Of a stretch of 14,596 nucleotides of DNA, positions 1 through 7,482 are shown piece after piece (within the stretch, counting starts at the first letter, position 1; every line of letters begins with the position of its first letter). A program made the translations under genes and the position numbers. The DNA is from UBA4644 sp900555855. GTDB lineage: Bacteria; Bacillota; Clostridia; Oscillospirales; Butyricicoccaceae. The notes under the pieces are model-generated. The model was not told the origin of the DNA. It did not search any database and was given only the letters and a program-made list of their open reading frames with translations. The stretch lies in assembly GCA_052289195.1 (NCBI GenBank), contig DAWAJD010000041.1, positions 1 through 14,596 on the forward strand, written 5' to 3'.

Positions 1-95
1 TCAGCTCCATGCGGTTTCGTGCCGCTTCGTCAATCTCGGCGCAATACTGTCTTACATACACCCAGCTATGTGCGGAGGGCTTTTTGCTGTCTTTT
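1..95 (-). other. Window-edge fragment with an open minus-strand frame, unidentified
   Basis: Downstream of the hydrolase stop at 96-98 the minus strand stays open in one frame to the window edge. That frame includes the segment WVYVRQYCAEIDEAARNRME. No convincing start codon or ribosome binding site precedes it: the frame already runs open through the end of the hydrolase gene, and a GTG near 48 lacks a good Shine-Dalgarno sequence. The AEIDEAARNRME stretch loosely recalls the middle of small TnpV-like transposon proteins, but this rests on memory and is weak. It could equally be chance. The sequence beyond position 1 would decide. Confidence 0.2.
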
Positions 96-1112
96 TTATT
101 CTGCGCTGTCGATAAAGCGGCGGATATCGCCGAAAAATTTCGCTCCGGTGAGTTCCTCCAGCAGGCGGAAATAAAGCTCCGGACCGTTGTCGCTGTTGGT
201 GGTGATCACCGCGCCGTCGCCGGAGACCTTGTCCCAGATCTGGATGGATTTGAACCCGTCGTTATCCCCCCAGTGCCACAGGACGGAAGGCTCTGCCTTG
301 ACGATGCCGAAGCCCAGCCCCCAGCCGATATTCTCGTCGGCGCTGATCTGGATCGCGGTCATCTCCGCAAAGCCCTCCCGGGAAAGGCCGCCCCGCTCCG
401 TGATCAGCCGGCAGACGAACCGGGCATAATCCGCCGCGTAGGAATAGAGGGACCAGGCCGCGTTCGGCTCCGGCGCATTGCCCCCGGTGCGGCGGCTGTC
501 CCGGCGCTTGACGATCTGGCCGTCCCGGCCAAAGCCCCGGGCAAAGGCCGCGCCCACGGCAGGGCTCCAGCAGGCCCGGGAGCTTTCCATCCCATAGGGC
601 AGGAAAAAGTGGGCGCGGAACAGCTCGTCCATGTCCTTGCCCTCCGCCTGCTCCACCAGCCGCTGCAGCAGGAAATAGCCCTCGCCGGAATAGGAAAAGC
701 CCTCGCCCGGGTCAAAAAGCATATGCATGGGTTTGGCCTCCCAGTTGGGCAGGCCGGAGGCGTGGCAAAGGGTCTGCCGGGGCGTGAGCCGGAAATAGCG
801 GGGATCCTCCGACCAGGGCTCGCCCTGCAGCTGCGCCGCGATGGGCTCGTCCAGCCGGATCCGCCCCAGCTCCGCCTCCCGCATGGCCAGCAGGGCAAAG
901 AGCGATTTCGTCAGCGACGCACATTCAAACAGGATGCCCTCCGTCATGGGCACGCCATATTCATCCCGAACGCCCCAGGCCCCGTGGAAGACCAGCTCCC
1001 CCGCCCGGATCACTGCCGCCGTGGCCCCGGGGACCTGCGTCTCCGCCATCCATTGCTCCACCGGGAGCGTTTGTTTTCTCAGCGCTTCCAGCGCCTGCTG
1101 TTTGATCTGCAT
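96..1112 (-). CDS. Serine hydrolase, class C beta-lactamase / penicillin-binding-protein fold
   Basis: This 338-residue protein has the beta-lactamase-related serine hydrolase fold. The nucleophile motif SLTK is at residues 66-69. A second motif, YSG, is at 141-143, where class C enzymes have YxN, so the usual Asn is replaced by Gly. The third motif appears as HWG at 280-282 instead of KTG. HxG-type third motifs are typical of the esterase and peptidase members of this family, so antibiotic resistance should not be assumed. I see no signal peptide, which suggests a cytoplasmic enzyme acting on an unknown ester or peptide. The ATG at 1112 is preceded by GGAGGG eight bases upstream and by a TATAAT box, so it is probably transcribed alone. 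Family assignment is firm; the substrate is unknown. Confidence 0.85.
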   Translation of the reverse strand: MQIKQQALEALRKQTLPVEQWMAETQVPGATAAVIRAGELVFHGAWGVRDEYGVPMTEGILFECASLTKSLFALLAMREAELGRIRLDEPIAAQLQGEPWSEDPRYFRLTPRQTLCHASGLPNWEAKPMHMLFDPGEGFSYSGEGYFLLQRLVEQAEGKDMDELFRAHFFLPYGMESSRACWSPAVGAAFARGFGRDGQIVKRRDSRRTGGNAPEPNAAWSLYSYAADYARFVCRLITERGGLSREGFAEMTAIQISADENIGWGLGFGIVKAEPSVLWHWGDNDGFKSIQIWDKVSGDGAVITTNSDNGPELYFRLLEELTGAKFFGDIRRFIDSAE

Positions 1113-1120
1113 GGGACGAT

Positions 1121-1126
1121 CCCTCC
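1121..1126 (-). promoter_or_regulatory. Ribosome binding site of the serine hydrolase
   Basis: GGAGGG on the minus strand lies eight bases before the ATG at 1112 and supports that start. Confidence 0.7.
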
Positions 1127-1147
1127 GTTTTTTCCTTTGATGGCTCC

Positions 1148-1153
1148 ATTATA
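1148..1153 (-). promoter_or_regulatory. Probable -10 box of the serine hydrolase gene
   Basis: A perfect TATAAT on the minus strand lies about 35 bases upstream of the start codon. The -35 region is weak: TGCTTG at a 16-base spacing is the best I can see. The box sits between the terminator of the preceding gene and the ribosome binding site, which fits a separate promoter. Confidence 0.5.
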
Positions 1154-1185
1154 CGGCAAACCGCCCGCGCAAGCATCATCCGACC

Positions 1186-1222
1186 AAAAGACAAAACCGG
1201 CGGCAGGAGATCCTGCCGCCGG
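1186..1222 (-). terminator. Intrinsic terminator of the SipW-type exported protein gene
   Basis: A perfect 12-bp stem, CCGGCGGCAGGA paired with TCCTGCCGCCGG around a GA loop (1197-1222), is followed on the minus strand by TTTTGTCTTTT. It lies 46 bases past the stop codon at 1269. Confidence 0.85.
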
Positions 1223-1268
1223 GGGAATTATTTGTATATTTGTATCTTTCGCGCTGATCAGAGGATTA

Positions 1269-2843
1269 TTACTCCGTGATGGGCTCGTCCACATCAGCTT
1301 CTACCTTGCCGATCGGATTCTCCGCACCGGTCACATTGGTAAGCACATTCCCCTTGCATTCGCCGCCGGAACGGGCATTCCAGTTGCCCACGATCTTGCC
1401 AATGACGAAATCACTCTTACCAGCAATCAGATTTTCTCCATTTACGGTGACATTGGTCAGCTTATTATTATTAATGATGCGCTTTTCTCCATCCTCGCGG
1501 CAAACATAGCCCGCCAGACCGCCAACCTTATACTGTCCAGAAATCGCGCAATCTTCAACGACGCAATTTACAAGATCCACATAGCAGTTGCCGACAATCG
1601 CACCTGTGTTCTTACCACCAGTGACAGAGCTGTTGATTACAGTTACTTCGCTGATACGATTGCTGTTATAGCCAGAGATGACGCCTGCATACTGATCGCC
1701 TTTGGCCGTCACATTGATATTGTCCATTTTTACATTTTCAACGGGGAAATTGCCAAAGAAGCCAACTGCATTACCGCTTGCCGCAGTCACTTTCGCGTTT
1801 TTGATCGTATGACCCTTGCCGTTGAAAGTCCGGCACTCAGTAAACGGTTTGACAGTCATATTATGCAGGTCCACATCGCAGGCCATTTCCACATGAATAA
1901 GGCCATACGCTCTATACCAAATGTTGAGCTGGTTATGCACAGATTCGCCGGGATAACGCTCCACTGTGCCGTCTCTCAGCGCTATTTCGCGAGCCGCACG
2001 CGCTTCATCCATGTCAAAGACCTGTGTAAAATAGACAAAGGCTTCTTCATTCTTGAGAGTGACGGTCACATTTCCTTTCGCGTCTTTGGATTCGATCTCC
2101 ACGCCAGCGGGCATCTTCATGCCGTTCACGCCGTATTTTTCCTTAATGGCCGCCGCAGAAGCGGGATACTCCGCGCCCTTATCGTAATCCGGCCCAAAGC
2201 TGTCGTTCTCGCTATTCAGCTGCGTGGCGTAGACCGTGACGGTGATGCCGTCCAGCGTCAGGTTCTGATAGTCGTTGCCGGCTTCTTCCTGCATATGGCC
2301 CTTGATGTAGTAGGTGTCCGTGCTGACGGTGTTTCCATCCTTCAGCTGTCCCTCAAAGGCGGCAAGCTTGGTCGCTTTCTGATCACCATTCTCGCTTTTC
2401 GTCACCACAGAAAAATCAATGACATCCAGCAGATCATAACCGCCCGCATTGTCAGCGGTGGTGCCCTTGTTGACCTCGACCTTCCACTTCAGGGCCAGAT
2501 TGCCCTTGTTGGCGATCTTAAAGCCCTGGGTCAGGAAGTTCACGCCCGGCTCCCAAAGGGGCAGGCCCTCGGTCTTGACAGCTTCAAGCACAGGTTCTTC
2601 GGTTGTGCCCACGACCTTCTGCGTCCAGTACAGCTTGCCGCCCTTGCCGGTCAGGCTGGGATAGTTGCCATCCAGATCTTTTTCCGCAGCCACAAGGTCT
2701 ACCTTCAGCTTACCGGAAACGATTTTGTTCACGCCGGTGGTCGCCGTATCGGTGAACCAGGCGAAGGTGGAGCCCACCAGCATGGCGAAGCAAATGAGCA
2801 GAGAGGTGAAGCTCATGAGCAGCGCGCTTTTCTTGCTTTTCAT
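1269..2843 (-). CDS. Exported protein with SipW-type signal segment and C-terminal beta-helix-like repeats
   Basis: The 524-residue protein starts with a charged KSKK segment, a hydrophobic stretch (about 8-22) and the motif GSTFAWFTD at 24-32. That motif is characteristic of the TasA/CalY-type family processed by the SipW signal peptidase. A WEPG motif at 97-100 and the following segment to about 210 resemble the TasA-like domain. From about 316 the protein becomes repetitive, with glycine-centred turns such as GVISGY, GAIVGN and VGGLAGY (about 387-446) and a GKGHTIKN segment, as in right-handed beta-helix or GLUG-type surface proteins. There is no LPXTG sorting motif. The start is supported by AAGGAG at 2853-2858. 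I infer a secreted matrix, fibre or surface protein. No sipW gene is in the window. A terminator follows it. Confidence 0.8.
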   Translation of the reverse strand: MKSKKSALLMSFTSLLICFAMLVGSTFAWFTDTATTGVNKIVSGKLKVDLVAAEKDLDGNYPSLTGKGGKLYWTQKVVGTTEEPVLEAVKTEGLPLWEPGVNFLTQGFKIANKGNLALKWKVEVNKGTTADNAGGYDLLDVIDFSVVTKSENGDQKATKLAAFEGQLKDGNTVSTDTYYIKGHMQEEAGNDYQNLTLDGITVTVYATQLNSENDSFGPDYDKGAEYPASAAAIKEKYGVNGMKMPAGVEIESKDAKGNVTVTLKNEEAFVYFTQVFDMDEARAAREIALRDGTVERYPGESVHNQLNIWYRAYGLIHVEMACDVDLHNMTVKPFTECRTFNGKGHTIKNAKVTAASGNAVGFFGNFPVENVKMDNINVTAKGDQYAGVISGYNSNRISEVTVINSSVTGGKNTGAIVGNCYVDLVNCVVEDCAISGQYKVGGLAGYVCREDGEKRIINNNKLTNVTVNGENLIAGKSDFVIGKIVGNWNARSGGECKGNVLTNVTGAENPIGKVEADVDEPITE

Positions 2844-2852
2844 GTGTTTTTT

Positions 2853-2858
2853 CTCCTT
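2853..2858 (-). promoter_or_regulatory. Ribosome binding site of the SipW-type protein gene
   Basis: AAGGAG on the minus strand is nine bases before the ATG at 2843 and fixes the start just ahead of the signal segment. Confidence 0.7.
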
Positions 2859-2907
2859 TATCTGTTTATTTTTTTATGTAATCGGCAAAGCCGGTCACAA
2901 CGGGGCT

Positions 2908-3042
2908 TCTTTTTCTGTTTCCCGAGGGAAACAGAAAAGGCCATGGCCTTTTGCAGGGCAAAAGGGGCCCAATTCATATTCTGGTATGATTTTACTCCTG
3001 CCCGGCGGAATTTGCAAGGGTTTTTTCTGGGAAAAACGCAAA
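2908..3042. repeat. Intergenic chain of perfect palindromes (block 1)
   Basis: Four palindromic units follow one another without coding signals. A 13-bp stem with a two-base GA loop is at 2911-2938. GGCCATGGCC is at 2939-2948. An 8-bp stem CCTTTTGC/GCAAAAGG with loop AGG is at 2947-2965, directly followed by GGGGCCC. A nested hairpin with outer TTTGC/GCAAA and inner GTTTTTTC/GAAAAAC arms is at 3011-3042. The block lies between the end of the ABC operon and the SipW-type gene, so it could be in that gene's leader. It resembles the block at 11253-11479 in architecture. Its function is not known to me. Confidence 0.6.
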
Positions 3043-3045
3043 AAA

Positions 3046-3079
3046 GCAACGAAAAAAGCCACGGTTTTCGTGGCTTTTT
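3046..3079 (-). terminator. Intrinsic terminator of the MarR/ABC exporter operon
   Basis: The stem AAAAAGCCACG/CGTGGCTTTTT (11 bp, loop GTTTT, 3053-3079) lies two bases beyond the stop of the 119-residue gene. On the minus strand the U-rich 3' arm runs into TTTTTTCG, a typical intrinsic terminator. Confidence 0.85.
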
Positions 3080-3081
3080 GA

Positions 3082-3441
3082 TCATTCCGGCTCTTCTCCC
3101 AGCAAAAGCAGCAGTCCTGCCCCGGTGATCCGCTGGGTCATCGTGCCCGGCAGGCCCTCCAGCGAAAGCTCCCGCGGCTGCAGCAGCCGGCCGTCCAGCG
3201 TCCGCATTTCCCGCTGCAGCGCTGCCATGCCGCCCCGCTGCAGGAGAGACGAGGCCGTCACCGTGGCCCGCCGGTCCAGACCGCAGGTGATCACCTGTCC
3301 CCGGCAGCAGACGCTCCCCTGCCGGTCGATGCGCACCTGACAGCCGCCTCCCGCGCCCACCGCCGCATCCAGCCCCCGCTGCCGCAGCAGCCGGCGCAGC
3401 CAGCCCTCGTCTGATGTGTTTTCACAAGCGATCCAGATCAT
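3082..3441 (-). CDS. Uncharacterised 119-residue protein, last gene of the ABC exporter operon
   Basis: I do not recognise this protein. It has no signal peptide or membrane segment and is rich in Arg, Gly and Leu. The most motif-like part is ITCGLDRRATVTASSL (about 51-66), followed by ALQREMRTLDGRLLQPREL (about 74-92). This could be a conserved core of an undescribed small Clostridia family, but that is an impression, not a search result. It starts 42 bases after the stop of the second ABC subunit, with GGGAGG ahead of the ATG, and is followed at once by a terminator, so it is most likely the fourth gene of the MarR-ABC-ABC operon. It may equally be an unrelated passenger. The reading frame is convincing; the role is open. 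Confidence 0.7.
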   Translation of the reverse strand: MIWIACENTSDEGWLRRLLRQRGLDAAVGAGGGCQVRIDRQGSVCCRGQVITCGLDRRATVTASSLLQRGGMAALQREMRTLDGRLLQPRELSLEGLPGTMTQRITGAGLLLLLGEEPE

Positions 3442-3483
3442 GCTCCCGCCTCCCTGAGGGTAGTTTGGCGGAAAAATCCCAAA

Positions 3484-5226
3484 TCATGCAAACTGCGCCT
3501 GATACAGCTCCCAATAAAAGCCTTTTTTGGCCATCAGCTCCGCATGAACGCCGGATTCCACGATGTCGCCGTCCCGCACCACCAGGATCCGGTCGGCATG
3601 GCGCACGGTGGAGAGCCGGTGGGCCACCACGAAGCAGGTCTTATCCCGCATCAGCTCCCGCATGGCCTGCTGCACCAGCAGCTCCGTGCGGGTGTCCACA
3701 TTGGAGGTGGCCTCGTCCAGGATCAGCATGGGGCTGTCCATCAGCATGGCCCGGGCGATGGTCAAAAGCTGCTTCTGCCCCTTGGAGATGTTGGCCGCGT
3801 CGTCGGTCAGGATCGTGTCGTAGCCCTGGGGCAGGCTGCGGATAAAGCCGTCGATATGGGCCGCCCGCGCGGCAGCCTCCACCTCCTCCCGCGTGGCGGA
3901 GGGGCGGCCATAGGCGATGTTGTCATAAATGCTGCCGTAAAACAGCCAGGTATCCTGCAGCACCATGGAATAGGCCAGCCGCAGGCTGCTCCGGGTGACG
4001 CCGGCGCAGTCTCTTCCGTCCACGCGCATTTTTCCGCCGTCCATATCATAAAAGCGCATGAGCAGATTGATCAGCGTGGTCTTTCCCGCGCCCGTGGGGC
4101 CGACGATGGCGATGAGCTGCCCCGGCCGGATCTGCAGGCTCAGGTCGTGGAGCACCGGCCGCCCCGGCGTGTAGCCAAAGGAGATATGCTCCAGCTCCAC
4201 CGCTCCCTGCACCGGGCCCAGCGGCCGGGCGTCTGCCGGATCCGGCGGCTCCGGCTGCTCGTCCATGATGCGGAAGACCCGTTCTGCCGCCGCCACGGAG
4301 GACTGCAGCTCGTTGAAGATGTCTGCCACCTCCCGGATCGGCCCGCTGAACTTCCGGCTGTAAAGCACGAAGGAGCTGATATTGCCCACGGTGATGCCCC
4401 CGGCCATATACATCATGGCGCCGAAGACGGAGATCAGCGTCAGCGAAAGGTTATTGATAAAGTTGGTGGAGGGCCCCATGCCCGCCACATGATATTCCGC
4501 CTGATAATAGGCCTCCACGGCCCGCTCGTTGTATTCGTCCAGCTCGGAGAGGGTGTTTTCCTCCTGACAGTAGGCCTTCAGCGTCTTCTGCCCGGAGATC
4601 ATCTCCTCCGCAAAGCCGTTGAGCTCCCCCAGCCGGCGGGACCGCAGACGGAACAGGGGATGGGTCTTTTTGCTGATCCTCCGGGTGATGAGCATGGACA
4701 GGGGCACCGTCACCACAAAGACCAGCACCAGCTTCGGCGCGATGCGCAGCATCATGATCAGCGACCCCGCCACCGTAATGACGCTGGCAAAGATCTGCAC
4801 CAGATCGGTGCTCAGGGAGCCGTTGATGGTGTCGGTATCGTAGGAGATGCGGCTGATGATATCGCCCACCGGGTGGCTGTCGAAATAGCCCACCGGCAGA
4901 TCCGCCAGCCGCCGGAACATATCCCGCCGCATCCGGTAGGTGACCTTGCGGGAAATGACGATCATCAAAACATTCAGCAGATAGGTCATCACTGCCGACG
5001 CCACATAAAACAGCGCCATCCACAGCGCATAGCGCTCCACGGCGGGCAGATCCACCTTTCCCGGCCCCATTTCCGCCAGATCGATGGCCCTGCCGCACAG
5101 GGCCGGCCCGATGAGCGCAAACAGATTGGAGCCCACCGTCAGCGCCAGCGCCAGCAGAAGCAGCCATTTATATTGCAGCAGATAGACGCACAGCCGGCGG
5201 AGGGTGGAAGTCTTTTTCGTTTTCAT
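3484..5226 (-). CDS. ABC exporter half-transporter, consensus-site subunit of a heterodimer
   Basis: This 580-residue protein is a type I (ABCB-like) exporter half: six membrane segments in about residues 15-300, then a nucleotide-binding domain. Walker A GPTGAGKTT is at 376-384, Walker B LILDE at 501-505 with the catalytic Glu505, and the switch His536 is in VVAHRLS. The signature motif reads ISKGQ (480-484) instead of LSGGQ. In heterodimeric exporters such as TM287/288, BmrCD and LmrCD, one subunit keeps Glu and His but has an altered signature, which matches. It overlaps the start of gene 5223-6932 by four bases (ATGA-type coupling). Location would be the cytoplasmic membrane, with efflux of drugs or other amphiphiles the likely role. 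The substrate cannot be read from the sequence. Confidence 0.9.
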   Translation of the reverse strand: MKTKKTSTLRRLCVYLLQYKWLLLLALALTVGSNLFALIGPALCGRAIDLAEMGPGKVDLPAVERYALWMALFYVASAVMTYLLNVLMIVISRKVTYRMRRDMFRRLADLPVGYFDSHPVGDIISRISYDTDTINGSLSTDLVQIFASVITVAGSLIMMLRIAPKLVLVFVVTVPLSMLITRRISKKTHPLFRLRSRRLGELNGFAEEMISGQKTLKAYCQEENTLSELDEYNERAVEAYYQAEYHVAGMGPSTNFINNLSLTLISVFGAMMYMAGGITVGNISSFVLYSRKFSGPIREVADIFNELQSSVAAAERVFRIMDEQPEPPDPADARPLGPVQGAVELEHISFGYTPGRPVLHDLSLQIRPGQLIAIVGPTGAGKTTLINLLMRFYDMDGGKMRVDGRDCAGVTRSSLRLAYSMVLQDTWLFYGSIYDNIAYGRPSATREEVEAAARAAHIDGFIRSLPQGYDTILTDDAANISKGQKQLLTIARAMLMDSPMLILDEATSNVDTRTELLVQQAMRELMRDKTCFVVAHRLSTVRHADRILVVRDGDIVESGVHAELMAKKGFYWELYQAQFA

Positions 5227-6932
5227 GCGTCCTCCTCTCCCATCTGCAGATGGCTGATCTCCCGATAAAGCGGGCAGCTCGCCATCAGCTGCGCATGGGT
5301 GCCAAAGCCCGCCATACGGCCCTCCTCCAGGACCAGGATCCTGTCGCAGGCGCGGACGGAGCTGACCCGCTGGGCGATGATGACGGTGGTGGTATCTCCA
5401 TAGTCCTGCCGGATCACCTGCCGCAGGGCGGCATCGGTGCGGTAATCCAGCGCGGAGGAGCTGTCGTCCAGAATGAGGATCTCCGGCCGTCCTGCCAGCG
5501 CCCGGGCGATGAGCAGCCGCTGCTTCTGCCCACCGGAAAGGTTTGCGCCCCTTGCCTCCAGCGGGGTGTCAAGGCCTCCGGCTTGCTCTACGAAATCCAG
5601 CGCCTGGGCGTCCTTTGCCGCCTGCAGCAGCCGCTGGGTGGAGATGCTCCGGCCGATGCGGATGTTTTCTCCCACGGATTTGCGGAACAGCAGATCGTTT
5701 TGGAACACTACGCCGTATTTTTCCCGCAGCTCCTGCAGATCAAAGCTCCGCACATCCCTTCCGTCCACCCGGATCTGCCCCTCCGACACATCATAAAACC
5801 GCAGCAGCAGCTTGGCCAGCGTGCTTTTGCCGGCGCCGGTGGGGCCGATGACGCCCAGACTTTCCCCGTGATTCAGGGTAAAATTGATTCCGGAAAGGCT
5901 ATTTTTCGTCCCGTTATACGAAAAGTTGACATTTTCAAACACAATATGCGCCGTTTCGTCCCGCTGGGGTAGCGCCTGGGGCTGCAGCTCCTCCGGCGCA
6001 GACAGCACCTCTTCGATGCGCCCGGCGGAAGCCAGCGCCTTGCTCCACATGGTGAGCACCCGCGTCACAGACATCATGGCGTTCAGAATGATGGTGAAAT
6101 AGGTGAGAAAGGCCGTGATGGTGCCCGGGCTGCTGAGACCCCGGTTTACCCGCACCGCGCCCACCAGCACCACCAGCACCAGCCCCAGGTTCAGCGTCAG
6201 GTTCATGGCGGGCTTGCTGAGAGCCATCACATTGTTGGCCCTGTTTTCCGCCTGCATCACCTGCCGGTTGACCTGATCGAAATGGGCCTTTTCATCCTCC
6301 GTTTTGCTCAGCGCCTTGATGACCCGAACGCCGGAGGCGTTTTCCCGCACCACCCGGACCATCCGGTCCACGGCCTGCTGCAGCCGGTCAAACATAGGGA
6401 TGCTCTCCCGGGAAACGGCATACACGATCAGCAGGATCACGGGCAGCATGGCCGTCAGCACCAGCGCCAGCACCGGATCCAGAAACAGCGTGATGCCCAC
6501 GCCGCCCAGCACAAGAATGGGCGCACGGATGCCCATGCGCTGCATCATACCCACCATCCGATGGATATTGTAGGTATCCGTGCTCATACGGGAGACCAGG
6601 CTTGGGACGGTGAAATCGTCGATCTGCCGGTTGGAAAGATAGGAGATCTTCCGGAACAGATCGTGGCGCAGGCGGCGGGTGGTGTCCCGCGCCACCCGGG
6701 AGGCCATGCGGTTGGCGATCACATTGCCTGCGATGGCCAAAAAGGAGCAGAGCAGCATCACAAAGCCCCACCGCACCACCAGCCCCATATCCTGCAGGGG
6801 TGTTACATCATCAATGATATGAGCCAGAATATAGGGCAGCAGCAGGTCCATGATGGTGCCGGTGAACTTCACCAGCAGGCCCAGGCTCATGCGCTTGAAA
6901 TAGGGCCGCACATAGCGGACGATCAGCTGCAT
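5223..6932 (-). CDS. ABC exporter half-transporter, degenerate-site subunit of a heterodimer
   Basis: This 569-residue half-exporter has an N-terminal membrane domain (about 1-300) and a nucleotide-binding domain with Walker A GPTGAGKST at 363-371 and a perfect LSGGQ signature at 465-469. Walker B is LILDD (486-490), so the catalytic Glu is replaced by Asp490. The switch His is replaced by Gln521 in IIAQRVS. Together with the altered signature of its partner this defines one degenerate and one consensus ATP site, the usual arrangement of heterodimeric multidrug exporters. The ATG at 6932 overlaps the end of the MarR gene by 10 bases, so translation is probably coupled and expression follows the MarR promoter. 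Confidence 0.92.
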   Translation of the reverse strand: MQLIVRYVRPYFKRMSLGLLVKFTGTIMDLLLPYILAHIIDDVTPLQDMGLVVRWGFVMLLCSFLAIAGNVIANRMASRVARDTTRRLRHDLFRKISYLSNRQIDDFTVPSLVSRMSTDTYNIHRMVGMMQRMGIRAPILVLGGVGITLFLDPVLALVLTAMLPVILLIVYAVSRESIPMFDRLQQAVDRMVRVVRENASGVRVIKALSKTEDEKAHFDQVNRQVMQAENRANNVMALSKPAMNLTLNLGLVLVVLVGAVRVNRGLSSPGTITAFLTYFTIILNAMMSVTRVLTMWSKALASAGRIEEVLSAPEELQPQALPQRDETAHIVFENVNFSYNGTKNSLSGINFTLNHGESLGVIGPTGAGKSTLAKLLLRFYDVSEGQIRVDGRDVRSFDLQELREKYGVVFQNDLLFRKSVGENIRIGRSISTQRLLQAAKDAQALDFVEQAGGLDTPLEARGANLSGGQKQRLLIARALAGRPEILILDDSSSALDYRTDAALRQVIRQDYGDTTTVIIAQRVSSVRACDRILVLEEGRMAGFGTHAQLMASCPLYREISHLQMGEEDA

Positions 6933-7393
6933 TGCGTTTCGTCCTCCCCATGGATCTGGCTGTAGCAGCAGCGGCGGCCCTCTCTGGCCCGCTGCATCAA
7001 CCGGCGAAGCTGCCGCTCAAAGCTCTCCCGTTCCTCCGGGGAAAGCCCCTGCAGCAGCCAGTCGTAGTATTCATTTTCCAGTGCCGCCACATCGTCCTTG
7101 ATATGGATGGCCTTCTCTGTGGAATGGATCAGCTTGGCCCGGCCGTCCCGGGGGTCCGGGCAGCGGCAGAGATAGCCCTCCTGCTCCAGCGCCGCCACGA
7201 TCCGGGTGACGGCGGCCTTATCGATGCCCATATCCTCCACCAGTTCCTGTTGGCTCATGGTCTTATGGTATACGATGTGCCGCAGGGCCTCGATCTGTGC
7301 AGGCGTCAGGCCCGTCTCTCGAGTATGGCGCTGCACATAGCACTGCGCCCAGCGGTGGATCCGCCGGAAGCACTGCCGAATATCATCCATCAT
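6923..7393 (-). CDS. MarR-family transcriptional regulator of the ABC exporter operon
   Basis: This 156-residue protein has the MarR winged helix-turn-helix layout: an N-terminal dimerisation helix, the recognition region MSQQELVEDMGIDKAAVTRI at about 46-65, the wing motif DPRDGRAK at 80-87, and C-terminal dimerisation helices. It is the first gene of the operon and overlaps the first ABC gene. Proteins of this family usually repress their own operon and are released by ligands or oxidants. The protein has seven cysteines, including Cys76, Cys78 and the pair 142-143; redox sensing is possible but speculative. The first of two consecutive ATGs is chosen because GGAG lies eight bases upstream. 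Its promoter carries a palindrome that is a good operator candidate. Confidence 0.92.
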   Translation of the reverse strand: MMDDIRQCFRRIHRWAQCYVQRHTRETGLTPAQIEALRHIVYHKTMSQQELVEDMGIDKAAVTRIVAALEQEGYLCRCPDPRDGRAKLIHSTEKAIHIKDDVAALENEYYDWLLQGLSPEERESFERQLRRLMQRAREGRRCCYSQIHGEDETQCS

Positions 7394-7412
7394 ACGATCA
7401 TCTCCGTCCGAA

Positions 7413-7442
7413 AGTATACTACCGATCCAGTTGACATGTCAA
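7413..7442 (-). promoter_or_regulatory. Promoter of the MarR/ABC exporter operon
   Basis: On the minus strand a consensus TTGACA (7437-7442) is followed after 18 bases by TATACT (7413-7418), about 20 bases upstream of the MarR start codon. It is the best sigma-A type promoter in the window. Confidence 0.8.
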
Positions 7443-7443
7443 C
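7430..7443. promoter_or_regulatory. Perfect palindrome over the -35 box, probable MarR operator
   Basis: GTTGACATGTCAAC is a perfect 14-bp inverted repeat, and its half site contains the -35 hexamer of the operon promoter. MarR proteins bind as dimers to short palindromes of about this size, and binding here would block RNA polymerase. That the MarR protein at 6923-7393 binds it is an inference from position. Confidence 0.7.
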
Positions 7444-7453
7444 GATTTCCCGT

Positions 7454-7476
7454 AAAAAAGCGGCCCAAAGGGCCGC
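7454..7476 (-). terminator. Intrinsic terminator of the GntR/ybaK/yjjG operon
   Basis: The stem GCGGCCC/GGGCCGC with a three-base loop (7460-7476) is followed on the minus strand by six T. It starts seven bases after the yjjG-like stop codon. Confidence 0.88.
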
Positions 7477-7482
7477 ACACGC

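Noticed and set aside
9..3128. Plus-strand open frame of over 1000 codons spanning three minus-strand genes
   Set aside because: It lies antisense to the serine hydrolase, the SipW-type protein and the hairpin block, has no ribosome binding site or recognisable domain, and its long openness is explained by GC-rich codon use on the other strand.
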